From Brachypodium distachyon (taxonomy: Eukaryota > Streptophyta > Magnoliopsida > Poales > Poaceae): 64,000 nucleotides of DNA. The notes beneath the pieces are model-generated. The model saw nothing but the letters and a program-made list of their open reading frames with translations. It had not been told where the DNA came from and ran no database searches. The DNA lies in assembly GCF_000005505.3 (NCBI RefSeq), contig NC_016132.3, positions 36,284,914 through 36,348,913 of the forward strand, given 5' to 3'. A program made the position numbers and the translations under genes. Below, piece by piece: positions 22,429 to 31,505 of the stretch. Numbering within the stretch: the stretch's first letter is position 1; each line of letters opens with the position of its first letter.

Positions 22429-23371
22429 TGTCGCACCAGTGGCCCACGGGGTCCCACTGATGCTGGACGCGTAGGTCATAACCATAGGATCCCCGCAAGG
22501 AAGGCTCCACGGGAAGGGCAAACCCGGGAAGCCTCTCACTCCCGAGACAACAGCCAAGGGGGGCTACAAGGAGACGCTCACTGGCAAGACCATCACACGG
22601 GATGTTAAAAGCTCTGACACCATTGACAACGTCAAGACCAAAATCAGGATAAGAAGGACAACCATCCCAAAGGCTATCCGGGAAGCATCTTCCCGACAAG
22701 TTGGTAGCACGCTGCCCCCACAACTGGCTAGACAAAGGTACTGGGGTGCTTCCCGGCTACTAGAACTTGGGCCCATGGGTGGGGCTAGCAGAACAGTGAA
22801 GACAGCAGCGGCAGTGCATTTAATGCACCGACAGGAGTCACATCGGCAGGGCTAGTCTTGCTCAGCAAGTCTAGAGCGGCTACCCTAAGGCTCATTTTAT
22901 TTACCACGTATAGTGGCCTGGGCACTGCATGAAGCCCAGCGTGGATCAAAAGTAGGGTAATTCATGTGGCGATGACACGCGTGTAGTTAATGTGTCATGT
23001 TGCATGCATTGGCACCTGTGGTATCCCCTTGACTATAAAAGGAGGACCGATACCACCGGTCAAAGGGTTCCAGTCCCAGTGGAAAATAGAACATAGCTCA
23101 GCATTCATCCAAGTAGCGAAGTTCCTTAGAGGGACAAGTAGAAAAGCCTCGGAACCCCCCGGCAACCTGTACACACTCAAACTTGTGAATACAACCAACA
23201 ACAGGACGTACGGTGTTACACCTCCGGGTGGCCCGAACCTGGGTAAATCCCACGTGTTGACACTTCGTGTCTCTCGTCATGCCGGCGATCGTCGGAGCGG
23301 TCCCCTCGCCCTTCACTGAACCAAAAACGGGGTATCCAACATCCCCGGTGTCGGAGTTCCATGCTCCGACA
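22429..23371 (+). repeat. 3' LTR of Tat-2
   Basis: Starts TGTCGCACCAGTGG and ends GCTCCGACA, with the TG...CA termini intact. It is related to the Tat-1 LTRs throughout and has the TATA box TATAAAAGGAGG at 23034-23045. It defines the canonical ends for the family, which are mutated in Tat-1. Confidence 0.88.
23034..23045 (+). promoter_or_regulatory. TATA box of the Tat-2 LTR
   Basis: TATAAAAGGAGG, in the same context (CCCCTTG upstream, then GTCAAAGGGTT downstream) as in both Tat-1 LTRs. Confidence 0.7.
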
Positions 23372-23813
23372 ATGTGGAAAATATATTTTAATAAAATAGG
23401 ATTGCCATCTTTTAAAAACTTTATTATTGTATTTGAATCAAGTGAACTCATGATTTTGTTGGATTAATTTATTTAAAGCTTTTAAATTAGTGCCTTTATT
23501 TGAAGTTTGCAATTTTCTTGAGAAACTAATTTGTCAAACATGATACCATAAAAACCTAATCTCAAATTTATATTATGAAACATAAGCAGGTGTATATACT
23601 TTAGAAATTTATTCTTGTCAAAAGTAATACACATAAACTAATATTTGATTAGTCGTGTGTGTAAAAATAATTTAAATCAAATTTTTGCTAGAAGATATAT
23701 ACTATCAATTTTGCCTTCCCAATACACGATCTTAATTTTTGATTTCTTTCATGAATTGTGTTTCTAGATATTTTTGTTCCTATAAATAATATATGACCGC
23801 GCGTTAGATACTA

Positions 23814-23895
23814 CTCCCTCCGTTCGTAAATACATGTCGCTGTTTTAGTGCAAGTTTGTACTAAAACAACGACAAGTATTTAGGAATGGAGGGAG
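23814..23895. mobile_element. Stowaway MITE, 82 bp
   Basis: CTCCCTCCGTTCG at the left and TGGAGGGAG at the right, flanked by TA on both sides (23812-23813, 23896-23897). The interior forms a hairpin (TTAGTGCAAGTTTGTACTAA). Absent from the duplicated copy at 14875-16290, so it inserted after the duplication or was lost from copy 1. Confidence 0.85.
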
Positions 23896-24207
23896 TATTT
23901 TTAATTGCTCACCCCGGTGCAGGGTGCGCGCGAGGTTCGTTTTGCATAACTTGAGTTTTAGAACTCCAATCAGCACGTGTTGATCCTCCGCTGGTACTGA
24001 ATGCGTGTTTCCCACTATATTTGGCACGTATTGTGTATGCTCTGTGTAAAACCGGATGATATTTGGCACGTATTGTGTATGCTCTGTGTAAAACCGGATG
24101 ATATTCCATTCGATTAAAACTTGACAGCAAGGCAAAATAAGAACGTTAATCCATTGTGTCTCGCTAGCGCGGCAAAACATTACCCTTTCAAAAACCATGC
24201 GGACCAA

Positions 24208-24215
24208 TATATAAG
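24208..24215 (+). promoter_or_regulatory. TATA box of F-box copy 2
   Basis: TATATAAG, about 105 bp upstream of the ATG at 24317, matching that of copy 1. Confidence 0.6.
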
Positions 24216-24316
24216 TACTCCATTGCCCCCAATCTCAAGCACTCCATCACATCGCAAATTCCATTGCCTGAGCACAACGCATCCATTCTAGAAAAAGAGC
24301 TCAACGCAACACTCCA

Positions 24317-24849
24317 ATGGCGGGCTGGTCTTCACTCCCCAACGACCTCGTCAACGAGATCAGCAGCCGCCTCCTCGCAACCGACGACATCGACTACTAT
24401 ATGGAGATGCGTCTTGTATGCCGTGGCTGGCATGCTGGCTGGCATGCGGCCATGGCGACCATCCACCCCAAGGCGAACCCGGCCGATCCTCGCTTCCGCC
24501 AACGGCAGTGGGTAGTGCTTGACGAGCATTACCCAGCAGAGAGCAGCAAGGACGGGGATACCCCGGTCCGCCTCTTCGTCAACACCGCCACGGGCCGCTT
24601 CGTCTTCAAGGAGCTTCCCTGCGTCAAGGAATATTACTTTGTTTCGAGCGGCGGCGGCGTCCTCGTCCTCGCAAGCAAGAAACCTCCGCACTCCACCTGC
24701 GTCTTCAACCCTTTCACGGGTTCCTTCATTGGTTTCTTAGCACCCGTTCCAGACTTGGTGCGCCATACGAAAGCTTATCTCCAGGGGGTTGGCCCTTCCA
24801 CTACGGCCCGCTCCCTAACACGGCGTACTCGCCGAACCCAACGATGATC
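24317..24849 (+). pseudogene. DUF295-type F-box protein gene, copy 2, cut by a CACTA insertion
   Basis: MAGWSSLPNDLVNEISSRLL opens at 24317 and the frame continues through MRLVCRGWHAGWHAAMATIHP to FNPFTGSFIGFLAPVPDL. A 12-bp in-frame duplication repeats GWHA. Near 24800 an 18-bp deletion relative to copy 1 and nearby changes replace the family sequence with a basic tail, and at 24850 a CACTA element interrupts the gene. The DUF295 C-terminal half is missing and does not reappear on the far side of the CACTA cluster. The first half is cleaner than that of copy 1, since it lacks the 13-bp frameshifting duplication. Confidence 0.82.
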
Positions 24850-25266
24850 CACTACTACAGAAAGACTTATCAGTAACGGTCGAAAAACAACATCAGTAAT
24901 GGTCGGGGCCGCCGTTGTCAACTTCGTGTTACTGATGATCGAGCGACCGACACTGATATATTTTTGGTATTTAAAAAAAAATTAAAACCACAGAAAATAC
25001 ACAGGAAATACACAAAATTGTATATACAGCACAGCACATAAAAATACATATAAAGCCACATCACATCACAGCACAGCACATCACATCACATCATTTAAAC
25101 CATACAAATGTATATAAAGCCGCATCATTTAAAGCATATAAAGAATACAAAAGTATCTCACTTCACGATATTGATTACAAAGTGTCAAAATTTCATAGAA
25201 GCATAATTACAAAGTGTCAAAATTTCATAGAAACATATAATGAATATAAATGTATCTCATTTCAAG

Positions 25267-28200
25267 CTAGGTCCTAATGTTGTGGGTGTACCCTAGACAC
25301 CACTTATCCACGCGTTCATAGAAGTCCCCACTAGCCTTGATGACCTCATCGTTGATGTGATTGGCGAACTCCCTATGAATGTTATACACGACCCATTTAG
25401 GTCGGTGTCCCATTGTCATTCGGGGCCGCCAGTACTCTTCCATGGCCGCGACTGACCCCTTCCACTCAGGCTTGAACATGCTGGCATTCTCCATAAGTAT
25501 GTGACAACAGTAATAGCCACATAACACACTGCCGGGCGGCTGTTGCTGGCAAGGGAAGCTGTGGTTGCGGGGCTCGTCTTTATAGCTTTTACCAGCTAGT
25601 TTTCCCTTGGTCACCACTTTTCAGGCAGTGTTAATGAGTGATTTGATGGGTTTTCAGAACCTACCTCGAACACCCTTCTTCGGAGGTAGTGAATCGAAGT
25701 AGTATACCACAGACCAAGGCAAACAAATGAGTAGTGTGACCCAATGGTCTCTATTTTCAAAAGAAACAAACTTTAATATCTAAGTGTGTATAAGAAAGAC
25801 TGAATTAGAAAAAACAGACGGTTCCATATATAAAATTGAACTTACTCCAAATTAAGGAGGAAGAGGATAAAGTCATGGTCCGCGTATTTCTCGAGGCATG
25901 CCACCAAGTATTTAGATGCAAGGGTTCTTGAGGCATCCTTTTCTGGCTCAAGACAGATGTCACCGTAGTTGAACATCGCGGGGTCTAGAATGGCTACTTT
26001 TTTTACCTCCATTCGCCGCAGTTCTCTTATTTGGTAGGCAGACCACAACCTTAAGAGGTTGATATCAAGCTTTTGGTGGTTGAAGAGGTGGAACAGTTTG
26101 TTGAACTCCACACCGAAGGTGATAGGACGTTCCTGAATGTTCCCAGTTTCTTGGTCAAAGAAGCCATAGTCTTTTGTGATTCGAACATTGATCTGTTGGG
26201 CATGCTGTTGAGAACCAGCTGATGTTTGCATGTAGCACTGATGAAGCTCTTGCATCTCTCTGGACACGGCATGCAGAGAATCTTCGGTGACCATCGATTT
26301 TCCAGGATAGTAAATAAGCACCTGGTCAAACTCCGTAGCCATGAAATAGGATCCGTCTTTGAATCTCTGGCCTTGACGGGGGTCTTTATGAGAATGTCTG
26401 GTCTATTGTCCCCCCAGACTCCAGTTATGTCAGGCACATAGTGCATCTCATCTTGAGTGACATTGGAGGACTCCTTGATGGTCTTGCCGCCGCGTCTCCT
26501 CTTTTTATGCCTCCTCTTATTGTCCCATGCCTTCTGCTCCTCTGCCTCGTACTTGTCATCGATCTTGCGGCCACCCATGGACTCAGCGGCACCCAAGAGA
26601 GAGAAGGTAGGAGGGACGCTTCCAGCCTGTGCCGACCCTGTGGTATGGCTATCTTTGAGCTGTGCAGGCATCGACATTGCCTGCTCTTCATCTCCACCAA
26701 CATCGACATGAGGAAGTATCCTAGGGGAAAGGCCGAGCGGCGAATGAGAAGTACCTTTGTGGGCGGAGGGAGATGGAGTCATAGAGGACCGGCGCTGGTT
26801 GTAGAGAGATACCAAGCTCCTAGGCCACATAATGCGGTAGTTTGGACAACCGCCTAGGATATCCACGCCTTCCTCCAGAGATAGCGGGATAGCATAATCC
26901 CGATGCTCCTCGACGACGGAGTCCACCCTCACACTCACTTGTGCGTCATTCATAAGAAGGCCGTGCACCAGCGGCGGTGATTGTCTGGGCATCAGGCGGC
27001 CAATGGCGCCTACAGGCTTCCCAGGCTTGTCAACGTGGATACGACACTTCACCGGTGCCTACGCATAGCAAGAAGAAGGCATATGTGTGTAAGATCTTTA
27101 TTCATGAAGGTAAGGAGTGAAAAAGAGTTTCAAAAGTATGCTTCCAAGGATGTTGTCGCTCGGACCCGGATCGTTATCCCGGATGCCCTCGCTTGGGTCC
27201 AGTTGGCTAGCGGGGGGGTTGTCCATGCTAGGAGCCGGGCTGTAACCTGGGGTGTAGGTGTCTTCCTCATCCATACGTGTGTCGGAGGCGGCGCTGCTCT
27301 TCAGGGGGGTGCTCTTTCGCGGGGGAAGAGGAGGAAGGAGGTTCCTCAAACCTTCCACTCCTCCCTCGAGTATGGCGTCAAGGGCGGGGTGGTCTTTGGC
27401 CAATGCCGACACCAAATGATGGACGACTTGCACTACATATTCCCGCGACACCTCTTGAGACAAGATGCCTGCTCTCGCGCCTCCGTCTTAGCTTGTTCTA
27501 TTATTTCAGCAGAAGCGGGGAGCTTTTTCTGGACCCTGCTTCGCTTCGGAGCAGGCGGGAAATAATCATCCCAGCAGGCCTCTTCGCCTTCCCCTAGAAC
27601 ACGGCCCGTGTGCTCCGCCTTTTGCGAGCCGGCAGTCACAACCGACTCCCAACTCTTGCTCTGCACGGAGTTGTCGGAGGTTTCTGATCTCTTGCTCTCC
27701 TCCCATTTGTGGGCATTTTCCTGTTATCATATAAGACATGACGTGAGTCTATATGGATCAGGAGTGTCATAATTAACGCCGAAAACAAATAAATGCACGT
27801 GAACCCTTACCCTAAAAATTTTAACAGGTGGCTGCATTGGCTCAATGCCCGCCCACTCCTCGGGTGTCATGTGCTGACATGCATATTCTCTAGCACGTTG
27901 GTCCTCTAGCATGTCATGCACTGGAGGCACCCTGCCTGCCGCCTCGAGAATTCAGTCCTGCTTGCGCCAGACCTTCTTCTTCCCCTCTTTCCCTGCACTC
28001 CCTAGCCTGTGGTTCAAGGGCTTTCTCGCGTGCAACGCCCTCATACGTTCACTCTTCGCAATGAAGGCAGGGTCGGACGATTCCTTTTTGATTTTTTTCC
28101 CATTCGGCCTCATCAGTTACCGACGGCCATTTCTTCTTGATGATCCCATAGGGTTTGTCCATCCACTTTCTAGCGGTGGTTTTCCAATTAGCAAGTCCAT

Positions 28201-28666
28201 TGCGCACTGCTATGTTGACGGCCGCTAAGAATCGCTCGCGCCACTCGTCAGTGACTTGGAACCTCCTTGCAACGTCCGCGATGCACGTGTTTCTAACGAC
28301 TTCGGAGATGTCACTCCACTCATCGGTGATCTTGCAATACTTACGTGCGACGGCTCCACAGGTCATTGCGAAGGCCTTCTGTGCCCTCTCAGGCGACTCC
28401 GGGCAGCCTCTCTCAGAGTGCCGGGTGACCACGTAACAGAACTCCTTCAAGTTGTGGATCCCCCTCGGCGTCTTCTTCCTTGGCTTCTTAGCGGGAGTTT
28501 CAGAAAGCTGCGGGTTACTCTCTTCCACCCGTTGCTCGTTGTCGCGCTCTTCTGAACGAGAGCTACCTGAGCCAGAGCTGGCAATTTGCTCTCCCGATGA
28601 AGACTCTTCATCGACACGATCTACCTCCTCGCGATCAAGAATTGGTTTCTGGATGCTCTTGCCCAT
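25267..28666 (-). pseudogene. TNPA-like gene with a C-terminal Ulp1-like peptidase domain, family B
   Basis: CACTA elements encode TNPD/TNP2 and a second protein, TNPA, that binds the subterminal repeats. This minus-strand gene starts at 28666 with a Ser/Glu-rich tail and a Ptta/En-Spm-type domain (ARKYCKITDEWSDISEVVRN, then RFLAAVNIAVRNGL and WKTTARKWMDKPYG). A shift in an A-rich tract near 28088 and a stop near 27950 break it. Later exons (about 27930-27727, 27666-27098, 27052-25842) lead to RPDILIKTP, YFMATEFDQVLIYYPG, KVAILDPAMF and HDFILFLL. The last exon (25617-25267) carries QQPPGSVLCGYYCCHIL, which matches the Gln and Cys region of Ulp1/C48 peptidases. Exon borders are approximate. 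Confidence 0.7.
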
Positions 28667-29204
28667 TCCGTACCTATGCCATCAAAACCATCAAATATAT
28701 ATCGGCCGAAAATTTCGGCATGACCTATGCTAAAAAACTAGCAAATTTTCTCTACTAGGAGTTCGAAACCTGCAGAAAAACCCACCCGCATATGCACGAT
28801 GGCTGGCCCCTTCTCCAATGACCCGACACGATGGTCGGGCCCACAATTCATTACTCAATTCTCCAAAATAACATATAAAACCGCTATATAAAAAACTACA
28901 TGTATAGCATATAAAAAACTACATGTATAAAAAACTATCAAATGCATATACTCATGTGTGCTATATATTACAATGCATAAAACGTCATGTAAAATGTGCT
29001 CACTACAATGCTTTGTAACTCAATACTATATCAAATTCACAATGGTAAATAAAATGTATCCATGTTACAAATTAGCTATTACAATATGTGTGCCCATCTA
29101 ACTCAATACTATATCAAATTCACAATGTATACATGCCCTGGTGTGTGGTGGGAAATGTACATCTAATTTGATATAAATTATCTACTACTACAAACTACAA
29201 TGCT
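28667..29204. other. Intron or upstream region of the family B TNPA gene
   Basis: AT-rich, no coding signal. It lies between the GC-rich leader and the first TNPA coding exon and contains repeats of CTCAATACTATATCAAATTC (two copies near 29009 and 29101). Confidence 0.4.
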
Positions 29205-29330
29205 AATCCTAAATTAACAGCAACAAATCCTAAAACCTAACCCTAAATTAACAGCAACAAATCCTAACCCTAAATTAACAGGAACAAATCCTAATCCTAA
29301 TCCTAACCCTAACCCTAAATCAAGCTAAAT
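29205..29330 (-). repeat. Telomere-like CCCTAA-rich tract in the TNPA leader intron
   Basis: Interspersed copies of CCTAACCCTAAA and AATTAACAGCAACAAATCCTAA. On the coding (minus) strand this reads TTAGGGTT. A TTAGGGTTTAA-rich tract also occurs in the first intron of the family A TNPA gene (34470-34790), so it is a shared feature of the introns and not a telomere remnant. Confidence 0.6.
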
Positions 29331-29843
29331 CAGAGGAGAGGGAGGGAGGCAGAGGAGAAGGAGGGAGAGGCACGCACCTGTGGCTCGGGGAGGAGGGAGA
29401 CGGCGTGGACTCGGTGAAGAGGTAGACGGCGGCGCGGGGTCGCGGCACTCGGGCGAGGACGACGCAGGGTGGCAGCGCTCGGGCTCGGGGACGAGGAAGC
29501 GGGGTCCGGGAGGAGGACGACGCGGGGTGGCGGCACTCGGGCGAGGACGACAGCGGGGTGGCGGCGCTCGGGCTCGGGGACGAGGACGACGAGGCCGTCG
29601 GTGGCAGGCTCTGGGCGAGGACGGGGAGGCGCGGGCTCGGGGCAGAGGAGGAAGACGGCGCGGAGGTGAGGACGAGGAGGCCGTCGGCGGGCTTGGGGCA
29701 GCGCGGGGTCAACGGCGGCGGCGGCGCAAAAATCTAGCAGCGCTTCGCTAGGGTTAGGGAAGCGCCCACTGCTGGTCTCTCGGGTTAGGGGAGGACGCGC
29801 AGGCGAGAATGACTCTAAAATTTTCTAAGTGTTCCTTTATATA
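29320..29843 (-). promoter_or_regulatory. Promoter and GC-rich leader of the family B CACTA
   Basis: TATATAAA on the minus strand at 29836-29843, then a GC-rich leader (about 29750-29330) with Ser/Pro-rich chance ORFs. The layout is the same as in CACTA-1 (TATA at 1715-1722, leader to about 1000), so this is the 5' end of an element read leftward. Confidence 0.5.
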
Positions 29844-29936
29844 CCCAACTATCATCAGTAACGGGCGGATAAGGGAGGCGACCGTTACTGATGTTCCCTC
29901 AATCATCAGTAACGGTCGGGATACAACGCGACCACC

Positions 29937-31310
29937 ACATATGATTGCCAAGGAGAGACGTGGTAAGCAGGTTCCCGTGACAAACCTGCAACCGTCTCTT
30001 CTGATACATTGGTCGTCTCCTTGCCATACCAATAATTCTTCAGCCACGCTGCGAATGTTTTATTGTGCTCCCAGTGGATCCAGACTTCTCCTCTTTTAGG
30101 GTTTTCATTTCGCAGTTGTTCCATGTGCATTTCCTGATAAGGCCGACAGCAATCGACAATTTGCAACACAACCAAATGTGCTCTTTCAAAGTCAGCTTCC
30201 CTTCCTCTTCCATAGACATTAAGGTATGTATGTCCAAAGCCACCTTCGCCATCGAGCTTGCCCTTGTGCCGTGATTCGGGAACACCTATTGATTTCTGAT
30301 TGGCCAACCAATCCGTGCAGAACTCGATGCACTCTTCGGCCCTAAAGCCTTCCATGATGCTACCTTCCGGACGCGATCTGTTACGAACATACCGCTTCAG
30401 AACCCCATTGTATTGTTCAGGGCCATACATGTTATGCAGGAACGAGGGCCCTAGGGACAAGATCTCATCGCATATGTGGATCATTAGATGGACCATGATA
30501 TCGAAGAATAATGGAGGGAAGAACATCTCGAGCTCACATAGAATCTGTATCATACTATCCTTCAGTATCTGGCATCGTCTAATGGTGATTGACTTCCGCG
30601 AGATGCTGTCAAAGAAGTCAGAAAGCTTCATGATTGTCTCCCTTACGTGCGGCTCCATGATACCTCTGATTACGACTGGAAGTAACTGAGTGAGTATGAC
30701 ATGGTTGTCGTGAGACTTCATGCCAGATAGCTTGTGACTCCTCATGTCAACTAGATGCTTGATGCTCGACGAGTAGTTCGATGGGACTTTAATGCCCTGC
30801 AAGCACTGGCACATCCTATGCAACTCGTCTTTGTACAGATTGTAACATGCAAGATGACACCGCGTGGTCACCGTCACGAAACCATTCTTGTCGGCTGCCG
30901 ACACTTGATCTTTGCCCCACAACTCTTTTCTGATAGACATGAGTTCCAGGTCCTTCCGTGCATTGGGTCCATCTTTCGTCTTGTCTGGAATGTTCATCAG
31001 CAACCCTAGCACGCTGTCGCATACATTTTTCTCCACGTGCATGACATCTATGCTGTGGCGGCATTCTAAATGTGCCCAGTACTCCAGGTCCCAGAATACG
31101 GACCTCCTTTTCCACACGATACCTTCAGGTTCCTTATATTTCTTCGCAGCAATCTTTCCAGGGACAACTTCAAGATCGTTCACAATTTCGAGGATTTGCA
31201 TACCAGACTTCTCCTTCGGCGCTGTCCCGTGCTCCGTCTTCCCATTGAACCTTTCCTTGTCATCCCTCCAAGGGTCTTTAGCATCCAACCACTTTCGGTG
31301 GCCCATGTAA
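29937..31310 (-). pseudogene. TNP2 transposase fragment (C-terminal half), family B-like
   Basis: TNP2 is the CACTA transposase. The frame begins at MGHRKWLDAKDPWRDD (31306), matching residues after the catalytic core in the fuller copy at 60958, and goes on through RHSIDVMHVEKNVCDS, the DUF4218-type region (MKSHDNHVILTQLLPV, EMFFPPLFFDIMVHLMIHI, GPEQYNGVLKRYVRNR) and CIEFCTDWLANQ. It breaks off after the WQSY motif at about 29937, where the reading frame runs into CACTA subterminal repeat and stops. The N-terminal half is absent: upstream lies SNF2 helicase sequence. No internal stop was seen, so it decayed little since the rearrangement. Confidence 0.85.
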
Positions 31311-31320
31311 ACAATTTAGG

Positions 31321-31460
31321 ATGAAGCAAGCAACTTCTCCGATGTCGTGTTTTCCCCATGCAGTTTCATGCAAGTTTTCCTCTAGAGAATCAGCAGCTAC
31401 AAGCCTATAGACAAACACTTTCTTCTGCTGTCCAGACCGGAAGGCACACCCGATTGCTTG
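31321..31460 (-). pseudogene. SNF2-type helicase motif VI fragment
   Basis: An uninterrupted minus-strand frame of 46 codons reads QAIGCAFRSGQQKKVFVYRL followed by VAADSLEENLHETAW. This matches the SNF2-family helicase motif VI and the strand after it (QAxGRAxRxGQxxxVxVYRL), as in CHD and related plant chromatin remodellers. The conserved Arg after QAxG is Cys here. It is fused on one side to the TNP2 fragment and cut on the other by the CACTA terminus at 31465. It is probably a captured piece of a host gene. Which gene it came from cannot be said from 46 residues. Confidence 0.65.
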
Positions 31461-31505
31461 ACGGCACTACTACAAAACGGTTTATATCTCACGGCACATC
31501 AGTGA

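Larger units (their letters stand above)
21236..23371 (+). mobile_element. Tat-2, 3' fragment of a second Tat-type retrotransposon
   Basis: Contains the antisense ORF, a purine-rich GTCGGGGGCTAC that sits directly before the LTR, and a complete LTR (22429-23371). Everything upstream of the antisense ORF (gag and pol) is missing. The left boundary near 21236 is judged from the change from AT-rich to GC-rich DNA and is approximate. Its 3' end lies inside copy 2 of the F-box duplication. Confidence 0.75.
23372..24849 (+). repeat. Segmental duplication, copy 2 (F-box gene and upstream DNA)
   Basis: Collinear with 14875-16290. It is bounded on the left by the Tat-2 LTR and on the right by the CACTA insertion at 24850. 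Contains the Stowaway element at 23814-23895 and a 42-bp tandem duplication (24017-24058 and 24059-24100) absent from copy 1. Confidence 0.85.
24850..29935 (-). mobile_element. CACTA family B element, 5' terminus missing
   Basis: The 3' end CACTACTACAGAAAGAC lies at 24850, preceded by the target trinucleotide ATC, followed by subterminal motifs ATCAGTAACGG (to about 24960). The TNPA/Ulp1-like gene runs on the minus strand (28666 to 25267). A GC-rich leader (29320-29750), a minus-strand TATA box (29836-29843) and family B subterminal repeats (29850-29935) mark the 5' part. There is no TIR there: at 29936 the sequence changes abruptly to a TNP2 coding fragment. TNP2 is missing from the element itself, so it is a deletion derivative. 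24960-25266 is AT-rich with no gene. Confidence 0.7.

Noticed and set aside
29205..29330. Interstitial telomeric repeat
   Set aside because: Units are irregular and the same motif type occurs in the intron of another CACTA TNPA gene, so an intronic origin is simpler.
29320..29751. ORFs on both strands in a GC-rich block
   Set aside because: Low-complexity Ser/Pro or Gly/Arg products in several frames; better explained as the CACTA leader.
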